Shown: positions 1 through 9,588, numbered from the stretch's first letter. The stretch is 64,000 bases of DNA from Novosphingobium sp. (GCF_027489515.1 NZ_JAIXZS010000083.1:1-64000); one strand, 5' to 3'. Notes: generated by a model from the letters alone, not told the origin. Numbers and translations: made by a program.

Positions 1-350
1 AGCGACTGGTTGAGCGCGTTGAAGCCGATGTAGGTGAACAGCGCGACGATCCACACCAGCAGCGCGCCGATATAGCCGAACTGCGGGCGCGACTGGATCA
101 TCTGCGGCAGGCCGAGGTGGGGCCCCTGTGTGCAATGGAGCGCCATCAGCACCGTGCCGAAGGCGCAGCCGCCGATCACCGCAAGGCTCGACCAGAACAG
201 GTCCAGCCCGCCGACCACACTGATTGCGCCCGTCGCCAGCGTGGCGAGGTGGGCATCACCCATGAACCACACCGGCCAGAGATGGTGCACCTTGCCGCGC
301 CGTTCGGCGAGGGGAATGTAGTCGATCGAGCGCGTTTCAACCAAGGCCAT
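1..350 (-). CDS. NCS1-family permease, N-terminal part (cut by window edge)
   Basis: Inner-membrane secondary transporter of the NCS1 (nucleobase/cation symporter-1) family. Reading from an ATG at 350 gives 116 residues without a stop, running off the window. The N-terminal stretch ERRGKVHHLWPVWF and the motif QGPHLGLPQMIQSRPQFG are hallmarks of NCS1 proteins, and hydrophobic helices lie on either side of that motif. Known substrates of the family are purines, pyrimidines, allantoin, hydantoins and thiamine precursors; the substrate here cannot be read from this piece. A GGGGGGAGA ribosome-binding site lies just upstream. It starts 36 bp after the carnitine dehydrogenase gene on the same strand, so co-transcription is likely. 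A role in uptake of carnitine or a related compound is only a guess from context. Confidence 0.85.
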   Translation of the reverse strand, partial: MALVETRSIDYIPLAERRGKVHHLWPVWFMGDAHLATLATGAISVVGGLDLFWSSLAVIGGCAFGTVLMALHCTQGPHLGLPQMIQSRPQFGYIGALLVWIVALFTYIGFNALNQS

Positions 351-386
351 GCAGAATGCGTCTCCCCCCTGTGCTGACGCCTGTCT

Positions 387-1874
387 TCAGCCTGGCATCC
401 GGATCTGGCGGCCCTGTCCCTCGGGCAGTGGCAGATGCGCCTGGCCTGCGACAAGGGCCTGGGCGGCCCGCAGCATTCCCTCGGGTGCCGGCGCCGATTT
501 CTCAGCCGCCGCATCGACGTGAACCAGCATGTGCTCGGCGGTGGCGATCACCACTTCCTCGGCACCGCGCATCATTTCGTGGAAGAGGTGAAGCCGCTTG
601 CCATCGGCGGCAAGCGCCCGGGTGCGCACTTCGACGCTATCGCCCAGCCGGGCCTGGCCGAGGTGGCGGATATGCGTCTCGACGGTGTACCACGAATGGC
701 CCGTTGCAACGTAGTCTGCGCCCGCACCGATGGCCGCGAGCACGACATCGGTGCCGTCACCGAAGAGCTTGAGGTAGCAATATTCAGTGAGGTGTTCGTT
801 ATAGTCGATCCACCCGGGCTGGACCGGGGAAGCGATGGTCAGCATCCGCCCGTCGGCACGGATCGAACCGATGGCAGGCGCCGCACTTTTGCCCGCTTCC
901 GCCAGCCGTGCCCGGTGCGCGCGGGCGATCTGGCCCGAGGCGAAGTCATTGCGTTCAAGCGCGTGGGTCAGGTCGACAAGGCAATCGTCGCGCAGCTTTT
1001 CGTAGGTACGCAGGTCGATCCCGCCGGCCTGCTCGTCCGACTGGCGGGCGATCGTCTCGATCAGCTCGTCCGTCAGCTTCGGGCCGATCAGCTTGGTCCA
1101 CGGCCATTCCATCGAGGGCCCGAACTGGTGCAGGAAGTGGCGCATGCCCTCCTCGCCGCCCGCCAGCCGATAGACGAGGAACGTGCCCATGAACGACCAG
1201 CGCATGCCCGCACCGAAGCGCACGGCGTCGTCGATTTCGGAAGCCGTTGCGATTCCGTCGTTGATCAGCCAGAGCGCCTCGCGCCAGACGGCCTCGAGCA
1301 GTCGGTCAGCGATGAAGCCGTCGATCTCCTTGCGGACATGGAGGACCTTCATGCCGATGCGCGTGTAGACGGCGGCGGCGATGTCCCTGGTCTGCTGGCT
1401 GGTCTGGTCGCCGCCGCAGATCTCGACGAGGGGGAGGAGATAGACGGGGTTGAAGGGATGGCCGACGACGAGCCGGTCAGGCCGCGCCATGCCCGATTGC
1501 AGCTTGGAAGGGAGCAGGCCCGAGGTGGATGAGCCGATCACCGCATGTGCGGGCATCGCCGCATCCATTTCAGCGAGCAGGCGGATCTTTAGATCCTCGC
1601 GCTCGGGCAGGCTTTCCTGAATGAAATCAGCCTCTCGCACCGCATCCTGCAGGTTGGTTGCGAAGGTGATGGAGCCCTCTGGTGGCAGCGCATTGCCGAA
1701 CAGCCGTGTCAGCGCGCGGCGGGCATTGGCAACGACGGCAGCGGTCTTGCGCTCGATTTCGGGATCGGGGTCGTAGATCGAAACGTCGATGCCGTTGAGC
1801 ACGAAGCGCGCGGCCCAGCCGGCGCCGATAACGCCGCCGCCGACAATGCCGACCTTACGGATGTCTGGGGTCAT
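387..1874 (-). CDS. cdhA: L-carnitine dehydrogenase fused to a betainyl-CoA thioesterase domain
   Basis: Cytosolic 495-aa enzyme expected to oxidise L-carnitine to 3-dehydrocarnitine with NAD+. Residues 1 to about 320 are a 3-hydroxyacyl-CoA-dehydrogenase fold with the dinucleotide loop GIVGGGVIGAGW at 9-20 and the active-site region VVGHPFNPVYLLPLVE. From about residue 335 a hotdog thioesterase domain follows (VQPGWIDYNEHLTEYCYL), matching the fused carnitine dehydrogenase/thioesterase proteins of rhizobia (about 497 aa). In pseudomonads these are the separate CdhA and CdhB. The thioesterase would release glycine betaine from betainyl-CoA made by the neighbouring CdhC. The gene lies 12 bp after cdhC on the same strand. 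The C-terminal extension after the hotdog domain is short. A general 3-hydroxybutyryl-CoA dehydrogenase is less likely because of the fusion and the neighbour. Confidence 0.85.
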   Translation of the reverse strand: MTPDIRKVGIVGGGVIGAGWAARFVLNGIDVSIYDPDPEIERKTAAVVANARRALTRLFGNALPPEGSITFATNLQDAVREADFIQESLPEREDLKIRLLAEMDAAMPAHAVIGSSTSGLLPSKLQSGMARPDRLVVGHPFNPVYLLPLVEICGGDQTSQQTRDIAAAVYTRIGMKVLHVRKEIDGFIADRLLEAVWREALWLINDGIATASEIDDAVRFGAGMRWSFMGTFLVYRLAGGEEGMRHFLHQFGPSMEWPWTKLIGPKLTDELIETIARQSDEQAGGIDLRTYEKLRDDCLVDLTHALERNDFASGQIARAHRARLAEAGKSAAPAIGSIRADGRMLTIASPVQPGWIDYNEHLTEYCYLKLFGDGTDVVLAAIGAGADYVATGHSWYTVETHIRHLGQARLGDSVEVRTRALAADGKRLHLFHEMMRGAEEVVIATAEHMLVHVDAAAEKSAPAPEGMLRAAQALVAGQAHLPLPEGQGRQIRMPG

Positions 1875-1886
1875 CGGGCCGGTCCT

Positions 1887-2777
1887 TCAGCGCTTCTGCA
1901 GCTTGAGCTTGGTGCGGACTTCGGCAGGGGTGAGGATGCGCGCGCCCATGCCCGTCAGGATTTGCACCGCGCGCTCGGTGAGCTGCCCGTTGGTGGCAAG
2001 CTGACCGCGCCCGAGATAGAGGTTGTCCTCCAGCCCCACGCGCACGTTGCCGCCAGCGAGTGCCGCCATGGCGACGAAGGGCAGCTGGTTGCGCCCGATG
2101 GAAAAGCCGCTGAACACTGCGCCCGGCGGCAGCTGGTGGACCATTGCCATCGTGGTGAGTGGATCATCGGGCGCGCCATAGGGGATGCCCATGCACAGCT
2201 GGATCATCACCGGATCGTCGAGCAGCCCGTCGCGGATCATTTCCTTCACGAACACGAGGTGGCCGGTATCGAACACTTCGAGCTCTGGCCGCACGCCGAG
2301 GCGCTGCACTTCGGCCGCCATCGTGCGCAGCATGCCCGGCGTGTTGGTCATCACGTAATCGGCTTCGGCGAAGTTCATCGTGCCGCAGTCGAGCGTGCAG
2401 ATCTCGGGCAGCAGTTCCTGCACATGGAGCAGCCGCTCCATCGGGCCGACCATGTCGGTGCCGGCAGGATCGAGCGGGAAGGGGTTCTCGCCCGGCCCGA
2501 ACACGATGTCGCCGCCCATGCCGGCGGTGAGGTTGATGACGACATCGGTATCGCTCGCGCGGATGCGTTCGACCACCTCGCCGTAGAGCGCGACATCGCG
2601 GCTACCCTTGCCAGTCTCCGGATCGCGCACGTGGATATGGGCGATGGCGGCGCCGGCCTTCGCCGCCTCGATCGCGGCATCGGCGATCTGCGCGGGCGTG
2701 ATCGGCAGGCCGGGGTGCTTGTCTGCCGTGTTTCCCGAGCCGGTAACGGCGCAGGTGATGAACGTCTCGAAATTCAT
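1887..2777 (-). CDS. cdhC: BKACE family 3-dehydrocarnitine cleavage enzyme
   Basis: A 296-aa beta-keto acid cleavage enzyme (formerly DUF849). The family is zinc-dependent and condenses a beta-keto acid with acetyl-CoA, giving acetoacetate and a new CoA ester. The metal ligands are visible as the HxH pair in AHIHVRDP (about residues 46-53), with the conserved TAGMGGD and GLEDNLYL segments further on. BKACE members differ in substrate. Its partner here is a carnitine dehydrogenase/thioesterase fusion, which points to 3-dehydrocarnitine + acetyl-CoA giving betainyl-CoA + acetoacetate. It is the first gene of the unit cdhC-cdhA-permease. The 127-bp gap upstream should hold the promoter; no operator stood out there. 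Confidence 0.85.
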   Translation of the reverse strand: MNFETFITCAVTGSGNTADKHPGLPITPAQIADAAIEAAKAGAAIAHIHVRDPETGKGSRDVALYGEVVERIRASDTDVVINLTAGMGGDIVFGPGENPFPLDPAGTDMVGPMERLLHVQELLPEICTLDCGTMNFAEADYVMTNTPGMLRTMAAEVQRLGVRPELEVFDTGHLVFVKEMIRDGLLDDPVMIQLCMGIPYGAPDDPLTTMAMVHQLPPGAVFSGFSIGRNQLPFVAMAALAGGNVRVGLEDNLYLGRGQLATNGQLTERAVQILTGMGARILTPAEVRTKLKLQKR

Positions 2778-2904
2778 GGGGCTCCCTCTCGGCCTTTACC
2801 GAAGAGCTTAATGGGGACGGGCCGGATTGGAATGCCGAATTGTGGGGATGCCGGAAATTCGGGGACGCTGTGAGTTTTTGTAATACTGCGCCCTGGCCAG
2901 ATGA

Positions 2905-3849
2905 TTACACCCGCAGCATGCGCGCCATCGCGCCGAGCAGATCGCGGGTGAAGGCCTTGGCAGTCGCGGCCTCGGCCATCGCATTGAAAGCGTGGATCGC
3001 GCCCGGATAGGAATGAAGTTCGACCGGGACACCCGCCTTCACGAGGCGCCGGGCATAATCGAGGTCCTCGTCGAGGAACAGGTCGAGGCTGCCGGTGCCG
3101 ATCCATGTCGGCGGGAGGCCAGCGAGGTCTTCGGCGAGCGAAGGGGAGAACCAGCCCTTGCGGGGATCATCGGCGGCGTATTCGCCCCGCAGGCATTCCC
3201 AGCCGAACCGGTTGTGCGCGCGGGTCCAGACGAATTCGCCGGTGACCGGATTGCCATAAGGGCAGGCCTCGCTGCCGGTGCGGTGATCGAGCATCGGATA
3301 GGTGAGGAACTGGGCGGCAAGTGCCGGGCCGCCCAGATCGCGGGCCATGAGCGCGGTTGCCGCAGCCAGCCCGCCGCCCGCGCTTTCGCCGGTAATGCCG
3401 ATGCGCGCGGAATCGATGCCGAGTTCGCCGGCGCTGGCGGCCAGCCATGTGAGCGCGGCGTAGCAATCCTGCTGCGGGGCGGGGAAGGGGTGCTCTGGCG
3501 CGAGGCGGTACTCGACCGAGGCGACCGGAATGCCGAGCGCTGCCGCCATGCCCGATGGCGCCTGCTGCATCGAGCGGGCCGAACCGATCACCATGCCGCC
3601 GCCGTGGACGTGGAGCAGGGCCGGGCGGTCTTTCGCGCCGGGCGCAGGATCATACCAATAGACTTCGAGCGGACCGCCTTCGCCCTCAATCACCTTCACC
3701 TCGGGCGCGATCGGTGGCGCACCCACGAAGGCGAAACGACCCTCGGATTCGATGCGGATCGCCGGCAGCGCCTCGCGCGTGAAGGCGTTGTCAGGCAGCA
3801 CGTCGATCAACGGCAGAAAATCCGGATCGACCAGATGGCGGGTGTTCAT
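2905..3849 (-). CDS. alpha/beta hydrolase, hormone-sensitive-lipase family IV esterase
   Basis: A 314-aa esterase. The oxyanion motif HGGG is at residues 82-85, the nucleophile elbow GESAG has serine 156, and the acid and base appear in DLFLDED and GAIHAF near the C-terminus. There is no signal peptide, so it acts in the cytosol. I chose the ATG at 3849 because GAGGA lies 7-8 bases upstream; the longer reading upstream runs into the promoter region of the divergent decarboxylase gene. Substrate unknown. Because it lies upstream of the carnitine genes on the same strand, a short-chain acylcarnitine hydrolase (the role of HocS in pseudomonads) is a testable idea, but equally it may serve the aromatic genes next door. 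Confidence 0.85.
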   Translation of the reverse strand: MNTRHLVDPDFLPLIDVLPDNAFTREALPAIRIESEGRFAFVGAPPIAPEVKVIEGEGGPLEVYWYDPAPGAKDRPALLHVHGGGMVIGSARSMQQAPSGMAAALGIPVASVEYRLAPEHPFPAPQQDCYAALTWLAASAGELGIDSARIGITGESAGGGLAAATALMARDLGGPALAAQFLTYPMLDHRTGSEACPYGNPVTGEFVWTRAHNRFGWECLRGEYAADDPRKGWFSPSLAEDLAGLPPTWIGTGSLDLFLDEDLDYARRLVKAGVPVELHSYPGAIHAFNAMAEAATAKAFTRDLLGAMARMLRV

Positions 3850-4048
3850 GCAGGCATCCTCGCGTGATGGGCTTTGCGCTCCTTCCCCTTTCATCGCGGG
3901 GTGGCTGCCGCTCGGCAAGGGCAAACTGCGGGGTCGATGGCGTGCGTGCGTTTCGCACCGTGACGCGGCGTTTTGCGGCGGTTGTCTTTGTGCGGGCGGC
4001 GGCGCACAATTGGCGCGCAGCCGGCAAGCGGCTCGCCCGGGAGAGACC

Positions 4049-5605
4049 ATGACGACCGTTCGCCAGGCGACTTTCGCCCTGCTCGAAGCCTATGGAATGA
4101 CGACGGTGTTCGGCAATCCGGGATCGACCGAACTGCCGATGTTTCGCGATTTTCCGGATCATTTCCGCTACGTCCTGGGTCTGCAGGAATCGGTCGTGCT
4201 GGCGATGGCCGATGGCTTTGCGCAGGCGAGCCGCAATGCCGCGCTGGTCAATCTCCACAGCTCGGCGGGGACCGGCCACGCGCTCGGCAATCTCTTCACC
4301 GCCTACAAGAACCAGACGCCGCTGGTGGTGACGGCAGGCCAGCAGGCGCGCTCGATCCTGCCCTACGAGCCGTTCCTCTTCGCGCAGCAAGCGACCGAAT
4401 TTCCGCAGCCCTTCGTGAAATGGGCGTGCGAGCCCGCGCGTGCCGAGGATGTCCCGGCAGCGATTGCGCGTGCCTATCACGTTGCCATGGAGCCGCCGTG
4501 GGGGCCGACCTTCGTTTCGGTGCCGATCGACGATTGGGACCGCGAATGCGATTTCGTCCCCGCGCGGCGGATGTTCGCCCGCAATCCCGGCGATCCGGCG
4601 GCGCTGACCGAGGTGGCGGCAGCGCTGGCGAAGGCGGAGCGGCCGGTAATCGTGGTCGGCGCGGGTGTCGGCCGAGATGGCGCGTGGGATCAGGTGATCA
4701 CGCTCGCTGAACGCCATCAGGCGGGCGTCTGGGTAGCGCCGCTTTCCTCGCAGTGCAGCTTCCCGGAAAACCATCCGCTGTTCCGAGGCTTCCTCACTGC
4801 CGGGCGTGAGGCGATTGTCGAAAGCCTTGCCGGGCATGACCTGATCCTCGTGCTGGGCGGGCCGATGTCGCTCTATCATGTCGAGGGTTTCGGGCCGCAT
4901 GTGCCGGAGGGTGCGGCCCTGTGGTTCATCGGCGATAATCCGGTCCATGCAGCGTGGCTCCCCGAAGGCAATGCGGCGGTCGCCAATTGCAGGCTGGCGC
5001 TGGAGACCTTGCTCGTGGGCCCGGCGCCATCGAAGCGCGCTGCGCCGCCTTTGCTGGCGCCTCGGCCAAGGCTCGACGGCCGCGTGATGACTGATGCCTA
5101 CCTGCTCCAGCAGATCGCGGAGCTGCGCCCCGCCGGCTCGATCATCGTGGAGGAAGCCGCCTCGAGCCGGGGCGCGATGCACGACCGGCTGCCGATCCTT
5201 GCGCGCGACACCTTCTACACAACCGCAAGCGGCGGGCTGGGCTACGGCCTTCCGGCGGCGATCGGCACGGCACTGGCGCGAACGGGCGAGAAGGTCATTG
5301 CGGTGCTGGGCGACGGGGCCAGCATGTACGCGATCCAAGGGCTTCATGCCGCCGCGCAGATCGGCACGCCGGTGAGCTTCCTGATCATCAGGAACGGCCG
5401 CTACGAGGCGCTGCACAGCTTCGGCCGCCGCTTCGGCATGCAGTCGCTACCGGGAACGCAGCTGCCCGAACTCGACTTCTGCGCCTTGGCGCAGGCGCAA
5501 GGCGTGGCGGCGCGGCGGGCGGAAACGGCAGCCGAGCTTGATGAAGCCCTCGCCTGGTCGTTTGCTGCCGAATTCCCCAGCCTCGTGGAGGCCGTGGTCG
5601 ACTAG
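4049..5605 (+). CDS. mdlC: benzoylformate decarboxylase (ThDP enzyme)
   Basis: A 518-aa thiamine-diphosphate-dependent decarboxylase expected to turn benzoylformate (or a similar aryl 2-oxo acid) into the aldehyde and CO2. Serine 26 (GNPGSTELP), glutamate 47 (GLQESVV) and histidine 70 (LHSSAGTGHA) fall at the same numbers as the catalytic residues of the Pseudomonas putida enzyme, and the second active-site histidine is in SLYHVEGFG (277). The ThDP/Mg motif is GDGASMYAIQ followed by RNGRYEAL. The start at 4049 has GGGAGAG in front. No mandelate dehydrogenase or racemase is visible nearby, so the physiological 2-oxo acid is open. A VOC gene follows 13 bp downstream. Confidence 0.88.
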   Translation: MTTVRQATFALLEAYGMTTVFGNPGSTELPMFRDFPDHFRYVLGLQESVVLAMADGFAQASRNAALVNLHSSAGTGHALGNLFTAYKNQTPLVVTAGQQARSILPYEPFLFAQQATEFPQPFVKWACEPARAEDVPAAIARAYHVAMEPPWGPTFVSVPIDDWDRECDFVPARRMFARNPGDPAALTEVAAALAKAERPVIVVGAGVGRDGAWDQVITLAERHQAGVWVAPLSSQCSFPENHPLFRGFLTAGREAIVESLAGHDLILVLGGPMSLYHVEGFGPHVPEGAALWFIGDNPVHAAWLPEGNAAVANCRLALETLLVGPAPSKRAAPPLLAPRPRLDGRVMTDAYLLQQIAELRPAGSIIVEEAASSRGAMHDRLPILARDTFYTTASGGLGYGLPAAIGTALARTGEKVIAVLGDGASMYAIQGLHAAAQIGTPVSFLIIRNGRYEALHSFGRRFGMQSLPGTQLPELDFCALAQAQGVAARRAETAAELDEALAWSFAAEFPSLVEAVVD

Positions 5606-5618
5606 GGAGAACCTTGCC

Positions 5619-6155
5619 ATGACGGTGCCGAGCCCAATACCCACGGGAGCGTTCATTCAGGTCTGCCATGTGGTGGACAATCTCGAGGCAGCCTGCGCGC
5701 GCTACAACACGCTGTTCGGCATGGGGCCGTTCATTGGCGGCGGGAACGGCGTGCTCGGCAACCACGTCTATCGCGGCCAGCCGGCAGAGCCGATCCGCAT
5801 CCGCGGCGTGTTCGCACAGAGCGGCGATCTCAACATCGAGCTGGTCGAGCTGGTCTCGACCGGACCAAGCGCGTTCCATGACATGTACCCCAATGGCTAG
5901 CAGGGCATCCACCATATGGCGGTGTTCTGCGAGGATTATGAGGGGACGCGCGATCGCTACGTCGCGGCTGGGATGCCGGTGGCGAGCGAGTTCGTCGTCA
6001 GTTTCGGTGCGCAGATCTGCTACATCGATGCGCGCGCCACCATGGGGCACATGATCGAGCTATACCCGGAGAGCGAGATCATTCGCGGCATGTATGCCAG
6101 GGCGCGCCATGAGGCCGAGACCTGGGACGGCAAGCAGCTGATCATTCCCTGGTAG
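5619..6155 (+). pseudogene. VOC (glyoxalase/bleomycin-resistance) family gene interrupted by one in-frame amber codon
   Basis: Two pieces in one frame are separated only by a TAG at 5898-5900: 93 residues from the ATG at 5619, then 84 residues to the TAG at 6153-6155. Joined, they give a typical single-module VOC protein of about 178 aa, with the metal-site regions IQVCHVVDNLEAA near the N-terminus, GIHHMAVFCEDY just after the stop, and MGHMIELYPES near the end. The missing codon lies in the linker before GIHH, not at a metal ligand. A single point mutation, a sequencing error or read-through would all explain it. The gene follows mdlC after 13 bp, so the two were probably one transcript. Its 3' end overlaps the convergent PLP gene by 14 bp. 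Function unknown; related proteins include methylmalonyl-CoA epimerase-like and 4-hydroxyphenylpyruvate-dioxygenase-like VOC proteins. Confidence 0.75.
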
Positions 6156-7245
6156 GCCAGCAGCCCTCGGCGAGGAAACGCGCCATGCGCGCTTCTTCCG
6201 CGCCGACATCCATGCCCTGCGCGGCCAGCCATTCATCGCTGTAGAGTGTTGAGGCATAGCGCTCGCCGGAATCGCACAGGATCGAGACGATCGCCCCGTC
6301 TTCGCCGCGAGCGGCCATCTCGCTCGCGATGCGCGCGCAGGCGACAAGGTTGGTGCCGGTCGAGCCGCCCACGCGCCGCCCGAGATGGCGGGACAGGGCG
6401 CGGACTGCGCCGATCGAGGCGGCGTCGGTCACCACTTCGGCGCGGTCGATCACGCTGGGCACGAACGAGGCCTCGACGCGGGGGCGGCCGATGCCCTCGA
6501 TAAGGCAGGCCTCCCCACTGCCGGTGTGCGCTGCGCGGTCGTGCCAGTTGCGGTGAAACGCGGACGATGCCGGATCGGCAAGGCACAGGCGGGTAGAATG
6601 GCGATAGTAGCGCAGGAAGCGGCCAATCGTCGCCGATGTGCCGCCCGTACCCGCCCCGCAGACGATCCATGTCGGCACAGGATGCGGTTCGCGGCGCATC
6701 TGCGTGAAGATGCTCTCGGCGATGTTGTTGTTGCCGCGCCAGTCGGTCGCGCGCTCGGCAAAGGTGAACTGGTCGATGTGATGTCCGCCGCATTCGGCTG
6801 CGATGCGTGCCGCAACCGCGTGGACGGTGCCGGGATCGGAAACGGGATGGCACGTGCCGCCAAGTGCCTCGATCGCGGCGATCTTCTCGCGCGCGGTCCG
6901 TTCAGGGATCACCGCGATGAAGCGCAGACCGAGCATGCGGGCGAAATAGGCTTCGGAAACGGCGGTCGAACCGGAGGAGGCCTCGACCACGGTGGTTTCC
7001 GGCCCGATCCAGCCGCTGCACAGCGCATGGAGAAACAGCGAGCGCGCGAGGCGGTGCTTGAGGCTGCCGGTGGGGTGGCTGCTCTCGTCCTTCAGATAGA
7101 TCGCGATGCCCGGAAGCGCCGGCAGCGGCACCGGCAGAAGGTGCGTATCGGCCGAGCGCGCATAGTCCGCCTCGATCCGCTCGATGGCCCAATGCACCCA
7201 CGGCTGGTTCTGGCGCGCTATGGGCGGCGATTGCGGGGCCTGCAT
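6142..7245 (-). CDS. PLP-dependent cysteine-synthase-like (fold type II) enzyme
   Basis: A 367-aa fold-type-II PLP enzyme. The Schiff-base lysine is K63 in HPTGSLKHR, the substrate loop is [10 protein letters not shown], and the phosphate-binding glycine loop is [13 protein letters not shown]. It belongs with the longer cysteine-synthase-like proteins that include Cds1-type L-cysteine desulfhydrases, rather than with biosynthetic CysK (about 310-320 aa). It is the last gene of the minus-strand aromatic operon, 35 bp after the FAD monooxygenase, with AAGGA in front of the ATG. Why a cysteine-handling enzyme belongs to a ring-cleavage operon is not clear. Sulfur-containing aromatics or glutathione/cysteine adducts are possible substrates; this is inference. 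Confidence 0.8.
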   Translation of the reverse strand: MQAPQSPPIARQNQPWVHWAIERIEADYARSADTHLLPVPLPALPGIAIYLKDESSHPTGSLKHRLARSLFLHALCSGWIGPETTVVEASSGSTAVSEAYFARMLGLRFIAVIPERTAREKIAAIEALGGTCHPVSDPGTVHAVAARIAAECGGHHIDQFTFAERATDWRGNNNIAESIFTQMRREPHPVPTWIVCGAGTGGTSATIGRFLRYYRHSTRLCLADPASSAFHRNWHDRAAHTGSGEACLIEGIGRPRVEASFVPSVIDRAEVVTDAASIGAVRALSRHLGRRVGGSTGTNLVACARIASEMAARGEDGAIVSILCDSGERYASTLYSDEWLAAQGMDVGAEEARMARFLAEGCWPTRE

Positions 7246-7280
7246 GTTCGATCCTTCTGCCTGTTACAGCAGGTGCCCGC

Positions 7281-8741
7281 TTAGGCGAGGGGCGAGGGCG
7301 GCTCAAGGCCGGTTGCGGACTTCCATGCGCTCTGCAGCGCTGCGGGCGTGCCCGTGCCGAAGACATGCCGGTCAGGCCGCACAAGTACGGCCTCAGCCTT
7401 GTGGCGGTCGAGCCATGCGGCAAGCGCGCCAGCAAAGGGCATGAGAGCAGCGGCTTCCAGCCCGCCGCGCGCGATCAGCACGGCACCATGTCCCAGCCGG
7501 TCATCCAGCTTCGTACCGTCGCTTGCCACGCCTTGCGGGAAATAGCTTCCTGCCCCGGCGCTGCCAGCGAGGATCGCACCGGCCAGAATCGGCGGATAGC
7601 CCGGCGGGCCCGACGGCAACTTGCCCAGCGCACGGCCGATGCGCAGCTTGGTGTCGCGCAGGAAGGCGGCCCAGCGGCTGGTGGTGCAGACCATGCGGCC
7701 CATCATGATCGCCATGCTTATGGTCGCGCGCAAGTGCGGTTCGCGCTCGGGCTGGTAGCTTTCGAGCAGCCGCTCCGGCGCGCCGTCCCGGATCACGGCG
7801 GCCAGCTTCCAGGCAAGGTTCGCCGCATCGCGCAGGCCCGAGCACAGGCCTTGCCCGGCAAATGGCGGGGTCTGGTGCGCGGCATCGCCAGCAAGGCAGA
7901 CGCGGCCCTTGCGCCATTCGCGGGCGATCCGCGCGCGGAAGGTATAGACCGCCTTGCGCTCGATGCGCACCGCGCCTTCGACATTCCACGGCTTCATCAG
8001 CTTGGCGATGAAGGCATCCTCGCTCACTTGCTCCGGCGTTTCGCCCGGCAGGATCCTGAACTCCCAGCGGTGGCGGCCTTCGCCCATCAGCACGCACGTT
8101 GTCGGGCGCTTCGGATCGCAGATCTGGAGATTGGCGGTGGGTAGCCGCGCGGGATCGTTGACCAGCGTATCGACCACCAGCCAGGGTTCCTCGAAATCGA
8201 GATCTTCGAATACGATCCCGATCGCCTTGCGCACGGGCGAGCGCGCACCGTCCGCGCCGATAAGCCATCGGCTGCGGATGGTGCGCGGACCCTCGGGCGT
8301 GGCAAGTTCAGCGGTGACGCCTTCCGCATCCTCGATAAAGCGGCCAAGTTCCCAGCCGCCATGGAGTGCGGCCTGCGGGCAGGATGCAAGGCTGGCGCGC
8401 AATGCACGTTCGACCGAAGGCTGGTGGATCATGTTGGCGCCCGGCCAGCCGCCGGGGCCGATGCGGTCCGAGCCTTCAAAGCACAGCAGCAGGTGGCCGC
8501 GCGCATTGCGGAATTCATAGCGCGCGGCACGGCGGCTGGTCGCCATGACGGCATCGGCAGCACCAGCTTCCTGAAGGATGCGCATGCCTTCGTGATCGAT
8601 GTGCGCGGCGCGGGGGAGTGGGTAGATATCCCGCTCCTTCTCGGCGACGATCACCGTTACGCCGCGCTGCGCCAGCAGGATGGCCAGCGTAATGCCAGTC
8701 GGTCCGCCCCCGGCGATCAGGACATCGCAATCGAAGGCCAC
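7281..8741 (-). CDS. FAD-dependent aromatic monooxygenase (MhpA/PheA type)
   Basis: A 486-aa class A flavoprotein hydroxylase. The FAD/ADP loop is DVLIAGGGPTGITLA at the N-terminus and the second FAD motif is GDAAHQTPPFAGQGLC in the middle; the C-terminal thioredoxin-like portion is present. It should hydroxylate a phenolic ring with NAD(P)H and O2, making the catechol-type substrate of the upstream extradiol dioxygenase. Start chosen as the GTG at 8741, seven bases after the stop of the FAH gene; a longer reading would lie inside that gene. It resembles 3-(3-hydroxyphenyl)propionate hydroxylase in length and motifs, but the ring substrate cannot be told from sequence. Confidence 0.85.
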   Translation of the reverse strand: MAFDCDVLIAGGGPTGITLAILLAQRGVTVIVAEKERDIYPLPRAAHIDHEGMRILQEAGAADAVMATSRRAARYEFRNARGHLLLCFEGSDRIGPGGWPGANMIHQPSVERALRASLASCPQAALHGGWELGRFIEDAEGVTAELATPEGPRTIRSRWLIGADGARSPVRKAIGIVFEDLDFEEPWLVVDTLVNDPARLPTANLQICDPKRPTTCVLMGEGRHRWEFRILPGETPEQVSEDAFIAKLMKPWNVEGAVRIERKAVYTFRARIAREWRKGRVCLAGDAAHQTPPFAGQGLCSGLRDAANLAWKLAAVIRDGAPERLLESYQPEREPHLRATISMAIMMGRMVCTTSRWAAFLRDTKLRIGRALGKLPSGPPGYPPILAGAILAGSAGAGSYFPQGVASDGTKLDDRLGHGAVLIARGGLEAAALMPFAGALAAWLDRHKAEAVLVRPDRHVFGTGTPAALQSAWKSATGLEPPSPLA

Positions 8742-8748
8742 GGTCCCG

Positions 8749-9588
8749 TCAGCCCTCGGCGACCATGGTGGCCTCGATATGGCCCAGCTTGTCGATCTCG
8801 CAGCGCACCACATCGCCAGCCTTGAGGAACTGGCGCGGGTCCATCGCCGCGCCGACACCGCCGGGGGTGCCGGTGAACAGGCAGTCGCCCGGCTCCAGTG
8901 TCATGCCGACGGAGAGGTGCTCGACCTTCTGCCACACATTGAAAACGAGGCGCAAGGTATTGGAATCCTGCCGCTTTTCGCCATTCACGAAGCAGCGCAG
9001 GCCAAGCTCGTGCGGATCGCCAACTTCATCTGCGGTGACGATCCAAGGGCCCATCGGCGCGTGCGTATCGAAGCTCTTGCCCAGCGACCACTGCGGCGAG
9101 GCGTGCTGCCACATGCGCTCGGTCACATCATTACCGACGCAATAGCCGAAGATGGCCGCAGGGGCATCGGCGGCAGAGACATGTTTGCCGCCACTGCCGA
9201 CCACCGCGACGAGTTCGACTTCGTAGTCGGTAGTCATCTGGTCCCTGGCGATGACGATGTCGGCATAGGGCGCATTCACGCTGGTCTGCGCCTTGGTAAA
9301 CCACACCTGCCGTTCAGGGGTCTTCATATTGGATTCAGCGATATGATCCGCATAGTTCAGGCCGATTGCGAAGATCTTGCCAGGGCGCGGGACGGGGGCT
9401 TCGAGCGTAACCTCGGTGAGCGGCAAGCCGCCACCTGCTGCCGCCTTGGCGGCGAGGCTCTCCTTGAGTGCGTGCCAATCGCGGATCAGGTCGATCATCG
9501 TACCCTCTACGCCCGTGTCGATGATCCGGTCGTCGACGACGATGCCGGTGCGGGTGCGGCCATCGGCGGTATAGGTGGCGAGCTTCAT
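8749..9588 (-). CDS. fumarylacetoacetate-hydrolase-family protein
   Basis: A 279-aa protein with an N-terminal lid (MKLATYTADGRTRTG) and the FAH core: the start of the core is KIFAIGLNYADHIAES, metal-binding acids lie in the TDYEVELVAVVG region, and the C-terminal turn is DCLFTGTPGGVG. Family members hydrolyse or isomerise ring-cleavage products (acylpyruvates, 2-oxohept-3-ene-dioates). Its start overlaps the stop of the extradiol dioxygenase gene in an ATGA junction, so translation is coupled. The likely job is cleavage or isomerisation of the meta-cleavage product in this operon. Confidence 0.85.
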   Translation of the reverse strand: MKLATYTADGRTRTGIVVDDRIIDTGVEGTMIDLIRDWHALKESLAAKAAAGGGLPLTEVTLEAPVPRPGKIFAIGLNYADHIAESNMKTPERQVWFTKAQTSVNAPYADIVIARDQMTTDYEVELVAVVGSGGKHVSAADAPAAIFGYCVGNDVTERMWQHASPQWSLGKSFDTHAPMGPWIVTADEVGDPHELGLRCFVNGEKRQDSNTLRLVFNVWQKVEHLSVGMTLEPGDCLFTGTPGGVGAAMDPRQFLKAGDVVRCEIDKLGHIEATMVAEG

